Of a stretch of DNA of 64,000 bases, positions 43,223-53,896 are shown in pieces. How positions within the stretch are numbered: the stretch's first letter is position 1; each line of letters begins with the position of its first letter. Both the position numbers and the translations under genes were made by a program. The stretch is from Leguminivora glycinivorella. Lineage: Eukaryota; Arthropoda; Insecta; Lepidoptera; Tortricidae. The stretch spans positions 13,283,549 to 13,347,548 of the forward strand of contig NC_062990.1 in the NCBI RefSeq assembly GCF_023078275.1, given 5' to 3'. The notes beneath the pieces were generated by a model. The model had not been told where the DNA came from. It ran no database searches and saw only the letters and a program-made list of their open reading frames with translations.

Positions 43223-43230
43223 CTCATGAC

Positions 43231-43897
43231 CTTCAAACGAACCTCAACCGTAGGGTGGTAAACCACATTTTTGGCCGACTGTACAATACCAATGGAACTT
43301 GTGGTTGTGGTATTCGGCAGTTCGGGACCTGTAAAAGAAGGTTTTTGCTTCGCGTACTTTAAATTGTGAAAAATAGTGTAATAATTTCGTTTTATTTCAG
43401 CCCCTTAATTGGTATGAGTGGCTCTGAAACGTGGTTTCAGGTGCTCTGCTTAAAACTGTCCCTATATCACAAAGACAATATATAAATATACATTATACCT
43501 GTACCAATTGTCATCTGTTACACTTACACTCGTCAAAAATTCTATTTCGACACTTTCCTATAATAATGTTTCCGTTGTTTATAATTATATTGGCGGGGGG
43601 CACTGTGGTATTTATAGAGATTATTGATATAGACGATTTGGGAATATAGACAAAATAGATGTGGAGACACTGGAGACAAAGGCGGAAGGCGGCAATTTGG
43701 GAACCACTTTCTAGTTCATACTCCACATAATTAAGTTTGCGTTTTGTATAGGATTTCATATGCGAAGATAAGCGATATGTCAAGTCTACGTTACAAGACA
43801 TCTTTCCTTCTGCATTCTGAGTATTCTGACGACATGACATTATTGACATTGTAGATGTAGACGATTGACAAAAGTTGACGGTTTTGAGTCCTTAGAT
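43231..43897. other. No gene recognised
   Basis: AT-rich sequence. The open frames on the two strands at 43431-43849 overlap each other and show no domain. Confidence 0.45.
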
Positions 43898-44402
43898 TCA
43901 TATTCAGATTCAGATTCATTTATTTCTTAATAAGTATTACATGTTTTTATTACAAACGAATATAAAAATGAATACATATTAAGATCGTCAGAAATATAGA
44001 ATTATTAAATATTTGATAATAATAAGATTATTGTCAGTATTTATTTTCTTTCTTAGGCTAGGTTGTTTATAATATGGATATAAAAGTAAAATACAAAAAC
44101 ACATACAAAACAATATAAAAAAACATATAAACACATTATAAAAAACCTAACCTAGGGTGCCGCCAGCAGCGGGGCAGGGCCCAAGCTGCCGGTGGTTAGG
44201 GCTGCAGAGAGAGGAACCGTCGGACTATCCGCGCCGTGTCCAAGATCACCGCCTTCTGCATCTGGCCCTTGATCCAGCCACCTAGCGAGAGTCTCTTAAG
44301 ATGTTGGTCGAGACTCTTCGCTATGAGACCGTTCGCTGAAACGACTATCGGAACAATGATCGTTGAATCAACATCCCACATGGCGGTTATCTCGTGAGCC
44401 AA
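43898..44402 (-). pseudogene. LINE-type polyprotein C-terminal fragment with (TGAATC)n tail
   Basis: On the minus strand a frame reads HEITAMWDVDSTIIVPIVVS, ANGLIAKSLDQHLKRLSL and QKAVILDTARIVRRFLSLQP. This 'MW.V....IVPIV.S..G......L....L........QKA.LLDT.RIVR.FL' segment follows the RT domain in R2-like and other LINE polyproteins of insects. About 250 bp of 3' UTR and a short (TGAATC) tail end at 43898. The clade is uncertain. Confidence 0.6.
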
Positions 44403-44567
44403 GTCTAGGTACTTACTGGACTAGATAAGATTATTATTATTAATACATACAATAGACATCATTTATTTTCAATTACAATATAATCAATGTGACATAATTT
44501 AAACATTTTTGCAGTGGCATTAGTATTCAATATTTAAGTATTCCTTTATGCTGTACAATGTTTTATC

Positions 44568-44782
44568 TAGTAGTCCTGGCCCTTGCTAAGAGTGTGACGG
44601 TTATTTAAGAATATAATTGAATGGCCTGATAAACTTCCATGTTTGTAAGTCCCTAACAAGCAGGTTGGCACCGTAAGCAGTGGGGCTTCGGTAAAGATTT
44701 TCCACATCACTTGATCAGGCGCATGTGGCCGAGTATTGAGTTTCCTAGGACAGATGTGCCGAATGCGAACGTCTTTGGAATT
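44568..44782 (-). other. Unrecognised open frame
   Basis: A 70-codon frame on the minus strand ends at TAG. It contains DVRIRHICPRKLNTRPHAPD and TVPTCLLGTYKHG, and has a stop just upstream and no obvious start. It reads more like protein than its neighbours but matches no family I know. It may be a transposon relic. Confidence 0.25.
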
Positions 44783-44861
44783 TTAAAGATGTCTGTATTT
44801 TTTGGGTTATAATCAGAAAACGAGCAGACGAGAACCTGATGGGAAAGGGTCAATTTATTTT

Positions 44862-45130
44862 TTAATACCACGTCGGTGGCAAACAAGGATACGCTCCGCC
44901 TGATGGAAAGCGGTCACCGTAATCTATATGGACGCCTGCAACTCATGGTTTGCCGACCCATTAGAAACTTGTACACTCCTTTTTACTGTGCACTTATTTC
45001 TAAGGAAGGTATATACTCGTAAGGCGGTAATAATGTTACCGGATCGCATGTAAGCATTTAAGCAACATCGGAGGAGCAACTTACGCATTGCTCCTGAGAA
45101 GTAAGAACCCGGCAAAGGAGTTTCTTAAAG
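44862..45130 (+). repeat. Dispersed repeat, copy 3 of the 29275 family
   Basis: ATACCACGTCGGTGGCAAAC, CTCCGCCTGATGGAAAGCGG and GGACGCCTGCAACTCATGG match 29275-29470 and 25600-25677. The right half (CTTGTACACTCCTTTTTACT, CGGTAATAATGTTACCGG) extends beyond those copies. Confidence 0.6.
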
Positions 45131-46390
45131 AATCCCTTAGTTATTTCATTTCAATGTAAACTAGTTTTGCTACATGACAAAATCTCTCGGAACTAGAATG
45201 TGGTGGGTATAAGTAAAGCTGATCGATATATACACAATGATAACAAAAGAAGTATTCAATCAAATTGTCTGAGAACCATTTGCTTCAAAATACAGTGCGT
45301 CCCTTTTTCCAAACTCCCCTATTTATGTTTTGATTGACAGCTGGACTGTCAAAACAAGTCTCATCTGAATCAATCCACTACTAATATGACAGTAAACTTG
45401 TGTGGCCAATTCATGAACCATTAAGCGACACATGCGCCCACTTAGTTCCGGACAATGACGATAGATGGCGCGACGCGTCGCCGCCCGCCAACATCGACTC
45501 TCGCGCATCATAGGAAACTTAGTAACCGACGGTGAGGTAGTGTCCAGTGTAGACTGAGCTGCCAAGTACAGTCTGACCAAACGAGTAAAAATTAATAAGT
45601 GGCAACATTTTAGTGTGGTCCATTTCAAATCAACATCTGTGAGAAAACGGGACGACACTACGATGTTGCCACTTTTTAATTTCCACTCTTTTAAGAAATA
45701 AAGAAAATTACAACGAAAACTTAGATATATCAAATTAAATTAAATCAAGGATAGAAATTTAAATCAATTTCACTGTGCACTGATTTATCAAATAATTCGA
45801 TAACTCAATAATTCTTATAAATAAAAATAAAAATGTATAACATCCAATAATAATAATAATATTCATTAATTTATAAAACATTAAAATTTGCAAGCATGCG
45901 TAGTCAAATTCTATTCAAATGTCAGAAGCTTAAGAACTAAAGTACAATAATCAGAGACCAGGAAATATATTGGTTAAGGACTTTTGGTGGATTAGTGTTG
46001 TGAATATGGGCCAGCTGCAAGCTGTTGACATAATGAGATAAACACCAGCCCGCCAATGCTGAGATGGTTTATATTGAACATGCGATGTTATGAAACTAAC
46101 TTATGCTACATTTGTACCGTCCAAGTCATACTATGTATCTTTATGGTGCTTGAGTGTTTTAGTGGTCGTAAAACTTGTAAGTCAAGACAAGGTGAAGGTT
46201 GCGACAATCTGATGGATAAAAGCACGGAATATTGTAGCTTACAATTTTTAACCGTAAATGGGCAATGCTTATAAGCATAATTTAAAATGAAGGTATAAAT
46301 AACTGTGACTCCAGTCTTTAGATTCGCGGGCTCAAGAGGGGCACTTGAAAATCCTAACGGTAAAATGTTGCGAATTTCCATCCGGAAACT
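45131..46390. other. No gene recognised
   Basis: AT-rich sequence with a GC-richer patch at about 45430-45500. The overlapping short frames at 46056-46381 have no domains. A small inverted pair (AATAAGTGGCAACATTTTAG / ATGTTGCCACTTTTTAATTT) lies at 45590-45680. Confidence 0.45.
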
Positions 46391-46394
46391 TACA

Positions 46395-46475
46395 ATGTCT
46401 ACAAAATGTCGTCGGTCAGAAGGCAGTTCCTTTCGTAAAACTAGTGTCTACGCCAAATTATTTGCCAAAGCGGAC
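46395..46475 (+). repeat. SINE fragment of the 61940 family
   Basis: GGTCAGAAGGCAGTTCC, ACTAGTGTCTACGCCAAAT and GCCAAAGCGGACCCC match the 3' half of the SINE at 61940-62239. Both ends are missing. Confidence 0.65.
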
Positions 46476-46926
46476 CCCTTGATTTCGTAAGATATATAGG
46501 TATATGTATAATTTACAAATACTTATACACAACTCGATGGAGCATAATTCGTTTTCGAGACAATCGGTCATAAAATGTTACAACTGTCGAATCACCATGA
46601 TTCTCAAAAACTAGTTACTCGAAGGCAACCGAAGCCATCAAGGAACGCCATTGGTCAGCCCTTTCACCGATGACGCATTTTTGTGTAATTTATTTGATAG
46701 TCGATTCTCTGAAGTATTGTGACTGTCCGCGTGACCTTGAACCGTCGGACTCGTCGGAGTCAGATATATAGGAACATCCGAGGTATTCAAAAATATCTGG
46801 ACTCGCCCTTTTAGGGTCCCCCCACATCTAGCGTCTCGCGAGCGATTACAATGCAAATAAGGTGAAAAATGGATACATCTCTTTGTAGTCGACTGTACTG
46901 AAGATGTTACTTGCCTGTGATTTTTA

Positions 46927-47135
46927 AATATGTCTCAGGCCCTTGAGTGTTCATAATGTTTGTGTTGTTGCAATTAAACATCACGTAACGATGCATTTTT
47001 GATGTTTTTGTTGACTTCAACTTATAAAAATTGACGCCCGAAAACTGCAAGCTGCGATTGAAGACGGACAACGGACAACTCAGTGGATTTTACTGAGTTC
47101 ATTTGACACGCTAAGAAGATACGTTTGTTTCTCTA
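46927..47135 (+). repeat. ~210-bp dispersed repeat, copy 1 (pair with 60416)
   Basis: It shares AATATGTCTC, TTGAGTGTTCATAAT, ATTGACGCCCGAAAACTGCA and AGCTGCGATT with 60416-60627 in the same order. No terminal repeats or coding sequence. Class unknown. Confidence 0.75.
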
Positions 47136-48208
47136 TGGTACTCTGGACAAAACAGACGTGAAGAGATATTTGTGAACAACTTGAAAGCTCCGATATATCT
47201 ACATAAAGATCTGTACAATTAAAGTCCGGAATTACGGATACGGATGTATGATTCATGCCGCGTCTCACCCCATCTTATGACGCTGCTCGTATTAATAGCT
47301 GCATTTTAATGAGATGCTATTCTCGTCAGACTATACTCTTCATTAATATTAAATACATCACCCCTTAGGGTATAGTTTTAGCATAAATAAGTTTTTTCAT
47401 TAAAAGCCCGATTAGATTAAATACAAAATTCGACATAATATTTATAAAAATTATAAAGAATCTTATTTTACAGGGGGCCAATTTTTGAGTCTTACACGTT
47501 CGAATTCAGAAAATTGTCACTGAAAATAATAAGCAAGAAGTCACCGTTTTCCACCTGTATTTTAGTGACAAAAATCAAAATCCCGTATGCGAAATTCAAA
47601 AATCGCCCCAAGATACTTACTAAAAATTACGTGTTCGCCAGACTATAATATATCAGTGAAACGAACTTATCTGTGAGCCCCTTTACACTTTCATTGTGTG
47701 AAATTTTTATGTAGTCCTTTTAACTAAGACTTAGAGCTATCTTTGCAGTATTTACACCGACTTGAATTTATTAAACTTTGGTTACGTAAATTATGGAAGC
47801 GTCATAAATGTCATAATTTTCAAATAATCTTATCATAAATTATGACTTACTTATTTTGTCACTGCAAACACTGTGTATGGGGCAAAACGGTAATAGTCGG
47901 ACTATTCGGACTTCATGAACTGTAAAATACGGCTTGATCCAACTGGCCTTAGCGTAAGCTTAAGAACTGGTTACAAACTATTAGTGGCTTAGTTCGGGTG
48001 CACTAAGTGACCACGGTGTCAACGGAAGATCCTAAATGACGCGGCGTGGTCACGGACAGTAACTGTAAATGTGGCCTAAGTCACAAGAGCAAGAGGATGA
48101 TTCGTTCCAGCCCTCCAATGCATTGGGTAAGAAATAATAGAAATGTATCTACCTACCGTGGCACGTACACTGAACAGCACTGATCTTTTAACATTTAACT
48201 CCTGCACT
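47136..48208. other. No gene recognised
   Basis: AT-rich sequence with no protein signature, clear repeat or RNA gene. Confidence 0.5.
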
Positions 48209-48212
48209 TTAA

Positions 48213-48405
48213 AGGTAGCATTCGGATTCCAGCAGTCGCGACCCGGCAGCCGCTGCCCAGCAGCCGCGACCGGGTCGCGCCGCACCGCTTTGTAGGGATT
48301 TATATGCGATAGTTTCCGACGCAAGCGACCGAGCAGCGCGGCCCGGCAGCGCAGCGGCTGGGCAGCGGCTGCCGGGTCACGACTGCTGGGATCCGAATGC
48401 TACCT
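48213..48405. mobile_element. TTAA-targeted GC-rich foldback MITE
   Basis: Arms starting AGGTAGCATTCGGATTCCAG and ending CTGGGATCCGAATGCTACCT, with GACCCGGCAGCCGCTGCC / GGCAGCGGCTGCCGGGTC inside, are flanked by TTAA at 48209-48212 and 48406-48409. It is almost fully palindromic except for a short AT-rich loop. It ends 5 bp before the LINE fragment at 48411. Confidence 0.8.
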
Positions 48406-48410
48406 TTAAC

Positions 48411-49475
48411 GAGGATGATTGACCTTCTTATCTAGTAGTGGCGTATTACCGGACGCCGTAGACGGCAATATGTACGTTTTTGCTGACGACGCTTGCGACA
48501 TAATAACCGCTCCTAACATAGACAGCTTAGAGACGTCAATCACCCGTGACGTACATAAACTCCTACATTGGTTTTCTGTTAATGGGCTCGTCCTCAATGT
48601 GTCAAAAACTCAGGTTCTCCACTTTAACCTAGGAGGGAGACCGCCAAGACCGCTAGTGGTTACCATTAACAACACAATCCTCCCGCAAGTCAACTCTGCC
48701 AAATTTTTGGGTGTTACACTCGATCAATCGCTAAAATGGGACACCCAAATTCAATTAGTATGCACTAAGTTGGCAGGCATCTGTTCTGCACTTAAAAGAT
48801 TGTCTTTTGTTCTTCCTCAAGCACAAGTGCGGAATAGTTATTTTGCCCTTTTTCATTCTGTGCTAAACTACAGTCTATAATTTTGGGGGGTCGCCGCTGA
48901 CTGGCGTCGTGTCTTCGTGTTGAAGAAGCGAGCGGTAAGAATAATAGCCAACGTGCCTTCTGGATCGCCAGCTCGACAACTATTTATATCATTACGTATT
49001 ATGACATTACCATCGCAATATATTTTTAACATTGTAAAGTTCGTAAGAACCCACATTGACACATTCCCACACAGAGCTGGTAACTTGAGATGCTTAAGGA
49101 ACAGGAACAGGGGTTTACTCGAAACATCTAACTTCAGACTGACCAAATCTACCAAAACGACCTATGCTATTGGCCCTAAAATCTATAATTGTATCCCCGA
49201 ACAAATAACCGCTATATCCAATGATAATGTATTTTACAATAAATTAAAAAAATGGCTTATTGATAATGCCTTCTATGACATCAATGAATTCCTTGAAATG
49301 TAATATTTAGCGCGATAATGTATTTAAATTATTTAAATTATATAGAACACATTTATAAATTTTATAATTTAATTCTTAGAGTAATAAGAATTACTTAGTA
49401 ATAATGAATGTTTATGTTTCTGACGTGTAATGTATAAATATGCAATATCAATAAATATGAATATGAATATTCTAC
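48411..49475 (+). pseudogene. 5'-truncated LINE reverse transcriptase with one stop codon (Jockey/CR1 type)
   Basis: The frame begins just before the catalytic box: LPDAVDGNMYVFADDACDII contains FADD. It continues with VLNVSKTQVLHFN, SAKFLGVTLDQSLKWDTQI and the thumb region. TAA at 48878-48880 interrupts it within NYSL*FWGVA, after which the same frame runs on (RRVFVLKKRAVRIIANVPSG ... IDNAFYDINEFLEM) to a stop at 49301-49303. An AT-rich 3' UTR ends with a (TGAATA)-type tail at about 49457-49472. The endonuclease and the front of the RT are missing, so it cannot work. Confidence 0.85.
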
Positions 49476-50494
49476 GAGAGCAAGCGAATAGTTCGCTCAG
49501 CGGTAGGCTTCCAGTACAGCAGGTGAAAAGAGATCTTAAGACAGACAGTCATGTGCTTGTCTGGCACCACTGCTGACTTGGGCCAGTGTAGTATCCTCGA
49601 CGGTGAGTAGTCTTTAATGCCACCTGGGAGGAGTTCGATACAATTATGCGTTTAAATCGAATGCCTTCTCAAATCTGATCTTCCACCCAAATTTATGTCG
49701 ACTTATTTTACCTATCTGTTCAGAACTTGTGTCATCAATTGTTTTTTACTTCTTTATAAAGTTGGTTAACTTTTTCTAAATTTACCATGGCGTCCTTAAC
49801 CACCATCTTATTTACAGATGAGAACAATTTTCATAAAAACGGAATAATGTGTCTTATTTTATATAAATCTCTTCCGACTCTGACTTGGACCATCCCAAAC
49901 TTGTATGGTACAAAAATTGGCCAAGCGTTGCACCATGTAACCAGGTAATTAACAGATCTGTCCCTGATAACTGACTTATCCGCAGATGAGAGCCGTTAAA
50001 GATAACCGTATAACTCGTATAAGTTAAGTGTTCTAACTTGATAGTTTTATTTTATACTTGGTGTGTTTAATTGAGAAGATTTAATAATAAATAATTTGAC
50101 AATGACAAGAGACATGACATGACAACTGTTGAACACATTACCTCAAGTCCATACCTGTCAAGATCGAATGGTCTTTCTGAAGTCAGTGTCAGGATCGTAA
50201 AACCATAGACAAATATGGCCAGCAAGCCAGAATGCATCACTGTGATACCAAGTTTTCTGAAGCAATTTATTTATAACATTGCTCACGACAGACACGACGA
50301 TCGGCCCATGCTAAGTTTTCATACCAAGTTAAGGCAATTATATTTCAAAGTTAGTGTGTTCAGTGTCTAAGTTACAATTCGTTTACCGATGATTTTAAGG
50401 GTTTTCTCAGACCCATCGACGCGGATCCGTACGCATGTTCATACTAACGAGCGATATTAGTCGGCTTTCCGCGTCGATAGGATTGGGGAGACCC
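49476..50494. other. No gene recognised
   Basis: AT-rich sequence. 50395-50500 carries GACGCGGATCCGTACGC and TTTCCGCGTCGATAGGATTG in an imperfect inverted arrangement, perhaps the remains of another MITE next to the one at 50498. Confidence 0.45.
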
Positions 50495-50497
50495 TAA

Positions 50498-50616
50498 GTG
50501 CGTTTTCATTTCACATTATCCGACCGATATCCCAGGCCCATTTACAGGCGCCATATTGGATTTTTTCCATTGAAATCCTTCCATCCGATATCGGATCGGA
50601 TAATGTGAAAACGGAC
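50498..50616. mobile_element. PIF/Harbinger-like MITE
   Basis: 119 bp with ends GTGCGTTTTCATTTCACATT and AATGTGAAAACGGAC, flanked by TAA on both sides (50495-50497, 50617-50619). ATTATCCGA-type arms continue inward. Confidence 0.75.
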
Positions 50617-50959
50617 TAAGAGTGTCAATAAGTTTCTAGCAAGCACTAGGTACCAAATTAATGTTTTATTATCATTTCATCATACTCAGACTGACGACAC
50701 AAACTCTCTTGACAGCTCGCTCAGCGCACGTTCAGAAACCCAGCTATCTGTATAAAAACGTTTCAACCAACAAAAAGAGCGACCATTTTAAAGTCCCGTT
50801 AGAGTAATCATCAAACACTCAAGCTTTCCTGGGAGTCAAGTCCTCGATTAATTACGACATAGTTCTACTAGAGGTAGACCGTCCAATGAACTTGGAACTC
50901 GGGGACTCATCAAGATTTCAAACAGTTGGGAAATTTTCTTACAACCTACAACTCACTAA

Positions 50960-51175
50960 TCCATACTAATATTATAAATGGGAAAGTGTGCGTGTCTGTT
51001 CGTTTGGCCGTCTTTCACGGCGCAAAAACGGAGCGACGAATTGACGTTTAAGTGGAGATAGTTGAAGGGATGGAGAATGGCATAGTGGGGAGGGGTGAAA
51101 TGAAAGTTTGTATGGAGATTGGAGCGGTCCGCAATTTTCTAATGTAACGAGAGCGAAGTCGCAGGCAAAAGCTAG
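50960..51175 (+). mobile_element. Non-autonomous Helitron, copy 4
   Basis: It begins TCCATACTAATATTATAAAT after host A and ends GCAGGCAAAAGCTAG before host T. 216 bp. Confidence 0.88.
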
Positions 51176-51456
51176 TAAAGGAAATAAAATGCCGATGCTT
51201 GTCTTTGGCCAATGATTTCTTTTAGTGCCCCTTCCGCTACTGTCAGCTTTAAAAGTAATTTCAAATTCAATTTCCGTTGTTCAGATATATCGAAGCATCT
51301 GAGGTGCTCAAAAGTATCTCAAAAGTCAAAACGCTCACAGAGGCACACAATAGAAGCGTGCCAAATATTTGTGAATACCTCGACCGCTCCGATATATCTG
51401 AAACTGTACAGATCTACGAACTGTCTGTCCGTAAGTTTTTTATAACCTTGTTACCA

Positions 51457-51994
51457 GGGGCCCATTTCTCGACGCTACAAGTTACAATTTACAAGCGGTA
51501 GTCAATGTCTAATATGGCAAGTTGGAAAGAGACTTCCGCTTGTAATTTTATGTTTTGAGAAATGGGCCCCGGGCCCCGTAGCCGAATGGCTTCTACGACG
51601 TGAAACGAAAACGAAACGCCGCGAAATGCAGTCTGGCTCTGTCGCGCCAATACGCAAGAGCGATATAGATAGATATCTACGAGCGTTTCGTTTCGTGAGC
51701 GTTTGTGCATTGGGCTACGCACGCAGGGGCCTATTTCTCCAAGCTACAATTTACTAACGGTAGTTAATGTCTAATATGACAAGTTGGAAAAGACTTCCGC
51801 TTGTAACTTTAAGCTTGAGAAATGGGCCCCAGGCCCGTAGCCGAATGGCATTTCTACGACGTGAAACGAAAACGAAACGCCGCGAAAGGTAGTCTGGCTC
51901 TATCGCGCCAATACGCAAGAGCGATAGAGATAGATATCTACGAGCGTTTCGTTTCGTGAGTGTTTCGTGAGCGTTTGTGCATTCGGCTACGGGC
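51457..51994. repeat. Tandem cassette of two foldback types in A-B-A-B order
   Basis: A units: 51457-51570 and 51726-51830, with ends GGGGCCCATTTCTCG and TGAGAAATGGGCCCC. B units: about 51575-51719 and 51832-51994, with ends CCCGTAGCCGAATGGC and GCATTCGGCTACGGGC and a GTGAAACGAAAACGAAACG / CGTTTCGTTTCGTGAG arm pair. The two A-B blocks are similar but clearly diverged, so the pair was duplicated some time ago. Minus-strand open frames across the B units are by-products. Confidence 0.8.
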
Positions 51995-52199
51995 ATTGCC
52001 TAAGATGAGAGCCATAAAAAAGAAACTAAACATATCTTTATCGATCTTAACGAAGGGCCTACCGTGACCAGAATTTTCGTTATCTGCCTATCGCTCTCGC
52101 AAGTTCGATCGATCGATACAGAGATAATAAAGAAATAGTAAAAGTCGGAATAATTACCGGTTCCTACTTGGAGAAGGTAGGGACCGCGAAAGTCGAATT

Positions 52200-52600
52200 T
52201 TTAACCCCCGCCCGACCGACGCAAAAACGACGGGGTGTTATATGTATGTAAGTCTACGTGTCTGTCTGCCCCATCGTAGCTTTCGAATGGATGAACCGAT
52301 GTCGTTTCTTTCTTTGAAAGCTGAATTAGTCGGCAGTGTCACAGTATAATAAAGAGTACTATCGTACAGTATGGCCACTCCCGCTCCCCGCGCCCACCCC
52401 CTCTCGGTTACCTCACAGTTACCGCCTGTCAAAAACGCGAACAGTCGACCTGTCATATTTCACTCACACAAGCATAGAACGCGTTCACCTACACGAGCTT
52501 AAACTGTGTGCAAGGAACGCGCCTCTTTCATATATTTGATCACCAGTGTCCGAGGTGTGGCAGTGTTCTTAGCTATTTTTGATTCAGTGCACTATATCGG
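52200..52600 (+). mobile_element. CTGT-type repeat interrupted by the short 7-bp-TSD element
   Basis: TTTTAACCCCCGCCCGACCG, CAAAAACGACGGGGTGTTAT, CCCATCGTAGCTTTCGAATGG and AGCTGAATTAGTCGGCAGTGT match the family at 16739 and 28434. After the insertion at 52340-52559 the match resumes briefly with GCAGTGTTCTTAGCTA. Confidence 0.7.
52340..52559. mobile_element. Short element with 7-bp target duplication, copy 3
   Basis: 220 bp from CACAGTATAATAAAGAGTAC to GTGTCCGAGGTGTG, flanked by GCAGTGT at 52333-52339 and 52560-52566. About 10 bp after CTCCCCGC are missing relative to the other copies. It lies inside the CTGT-type repeat, so the empty site can be reconstructed from other copies. Confidence 0.85.
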
Positions 52601-52689
52601 GATTCTTCTCAAATATATTTTTTTGTATATTTTGGAAGGAATTTCCTACTGCGGACGCAGAGGATACGATACCGAAGCACGAATTCAAA

Positions 52690-53098
52690 TTTGAGATTTT
52701 TAGGTCTTTATCGCCGTCGCGCTGACGGGGGCGGCACCCACAGAGAGGCCCTGTGTGCGTCCGCGTGGCGCATGCACACACCCGCGTCCGCCGCCGGCGC
52801 GAGTACTTAACTTACTCGCGCTCAAGCGCTCTCTATATTTGTCTAGTTTCGGACTTCTGATGCATAATGTTTTGGACTCCGTGAAGATATTAAGTGTACT
52901 GATTTGACTAAAATGCAAATTTGTAATGTTTTAAGGAATGGTAGAAACAATTCCTTATCTTATACATAATGTGATTATCTTAAAAGATGATTTATTTTAA
53001 GATAGTCACATTGTTGGCGAAATAAAGTTATTCGGTATGTAAAAAGCTAAAACCTTTTCGATTTCAAAGAGAAGCCATATTATAGGAGTAGGTACGTA
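52690..53098. other. GC-rich patch and hairpins, nothing recognised
   Basis: 52705-52830 is GC-rich and contains a GCGAGTA/TACTCGC hairpin. 52945-53010 contains an ACATAATGTGATTATCTTAA / TTAAGATAGTCACATTG hairpin. No gene is evident. Confidence 0.4.
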
Positions 53099-53250
53099 CA
53101 ATCAACCAATTAATCTGAATCCTAGGTCATAGGCCAATCTAGACACTTTCACAGTAAAAGTAAAACTGACTTCTGTAGCAAATAAAGGACGGTGTCAATA
53201 CGACAGGGTTCTAGAGTGGCCTAGGATTCTACATAATTGGTTGACAGTAT
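53099..53250. mobile_element. Foldback MITE
   Basis: CAATCAACCAATTAATCTG with GAATCCTAGG at the left pairs with CCTAGGATTC and TACATAATTGGTTGACA at the right. The target duplication is unclear. Confidence 0.6.
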
Positions 53251-53565
53251 CTACCTACCAAAATGTATGTGAATCTTATTCTTTTTTTTGCACATGTTTG
53301 ACAGAAGTGACAGCGTAGGAAAATTTAACTAGGTAACAATTTGGTACCTATTATACTTACCAGACACCGGATTATGTTCCAAGGTAATTAGAACTTTTTA
53401 GCAGAATTCTAACAAAAAATCTGCCAAACAAAATCTTATTGCACATGAAGCATAAGGACCTTTATGGAAAGCTACATATGCATCTTATATTTCTAATTTT
53501 CTAGGGTTGTGTATACATATTACCTACCTAGCATTAGAAATACAAGGCTTAGCACAGAACAAGAC

Positions 53566-53896
53566 CAACCATAAAAATGCTTAACTAATTTGCCAGCTAA
53601 ATTTAAACCTAGGTATCGGTACTTAAACGTATAGATACTTTTGATATTTTTATTATTTAAAACTTATTTATACTTACATATCAGCATTTTTGTTACCATA
53701 GAATTAAAACGTATATAACACTCATTTCATCTACCAACTAAGGGCATCTGTAATCTACATACAAATAAGGCCCGGTTAAAAGTCTCGAAATGTTATGTAC
53801 ATTTTATAATTAGATAAGTGTAAATGGGTCAAAAAATTGGGTCCATGTGCAATTGTGCATTAAGTAGGTGCACTTTTCCCAAATTGCTGCATGTAT
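53566..53896 (+). repeat. Tandem duplication, copy A, left part
   Basis: It matches 57917-58187 (ACCAACCATAAAAATGCTTA, TTTGCCAGCTAAATTTAAAC, TCGAAATGTTATGTACATTT) with scattered differences. A LINE separates it from the rest of copy A, which resumes at 56586. Confidence 0.85.
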
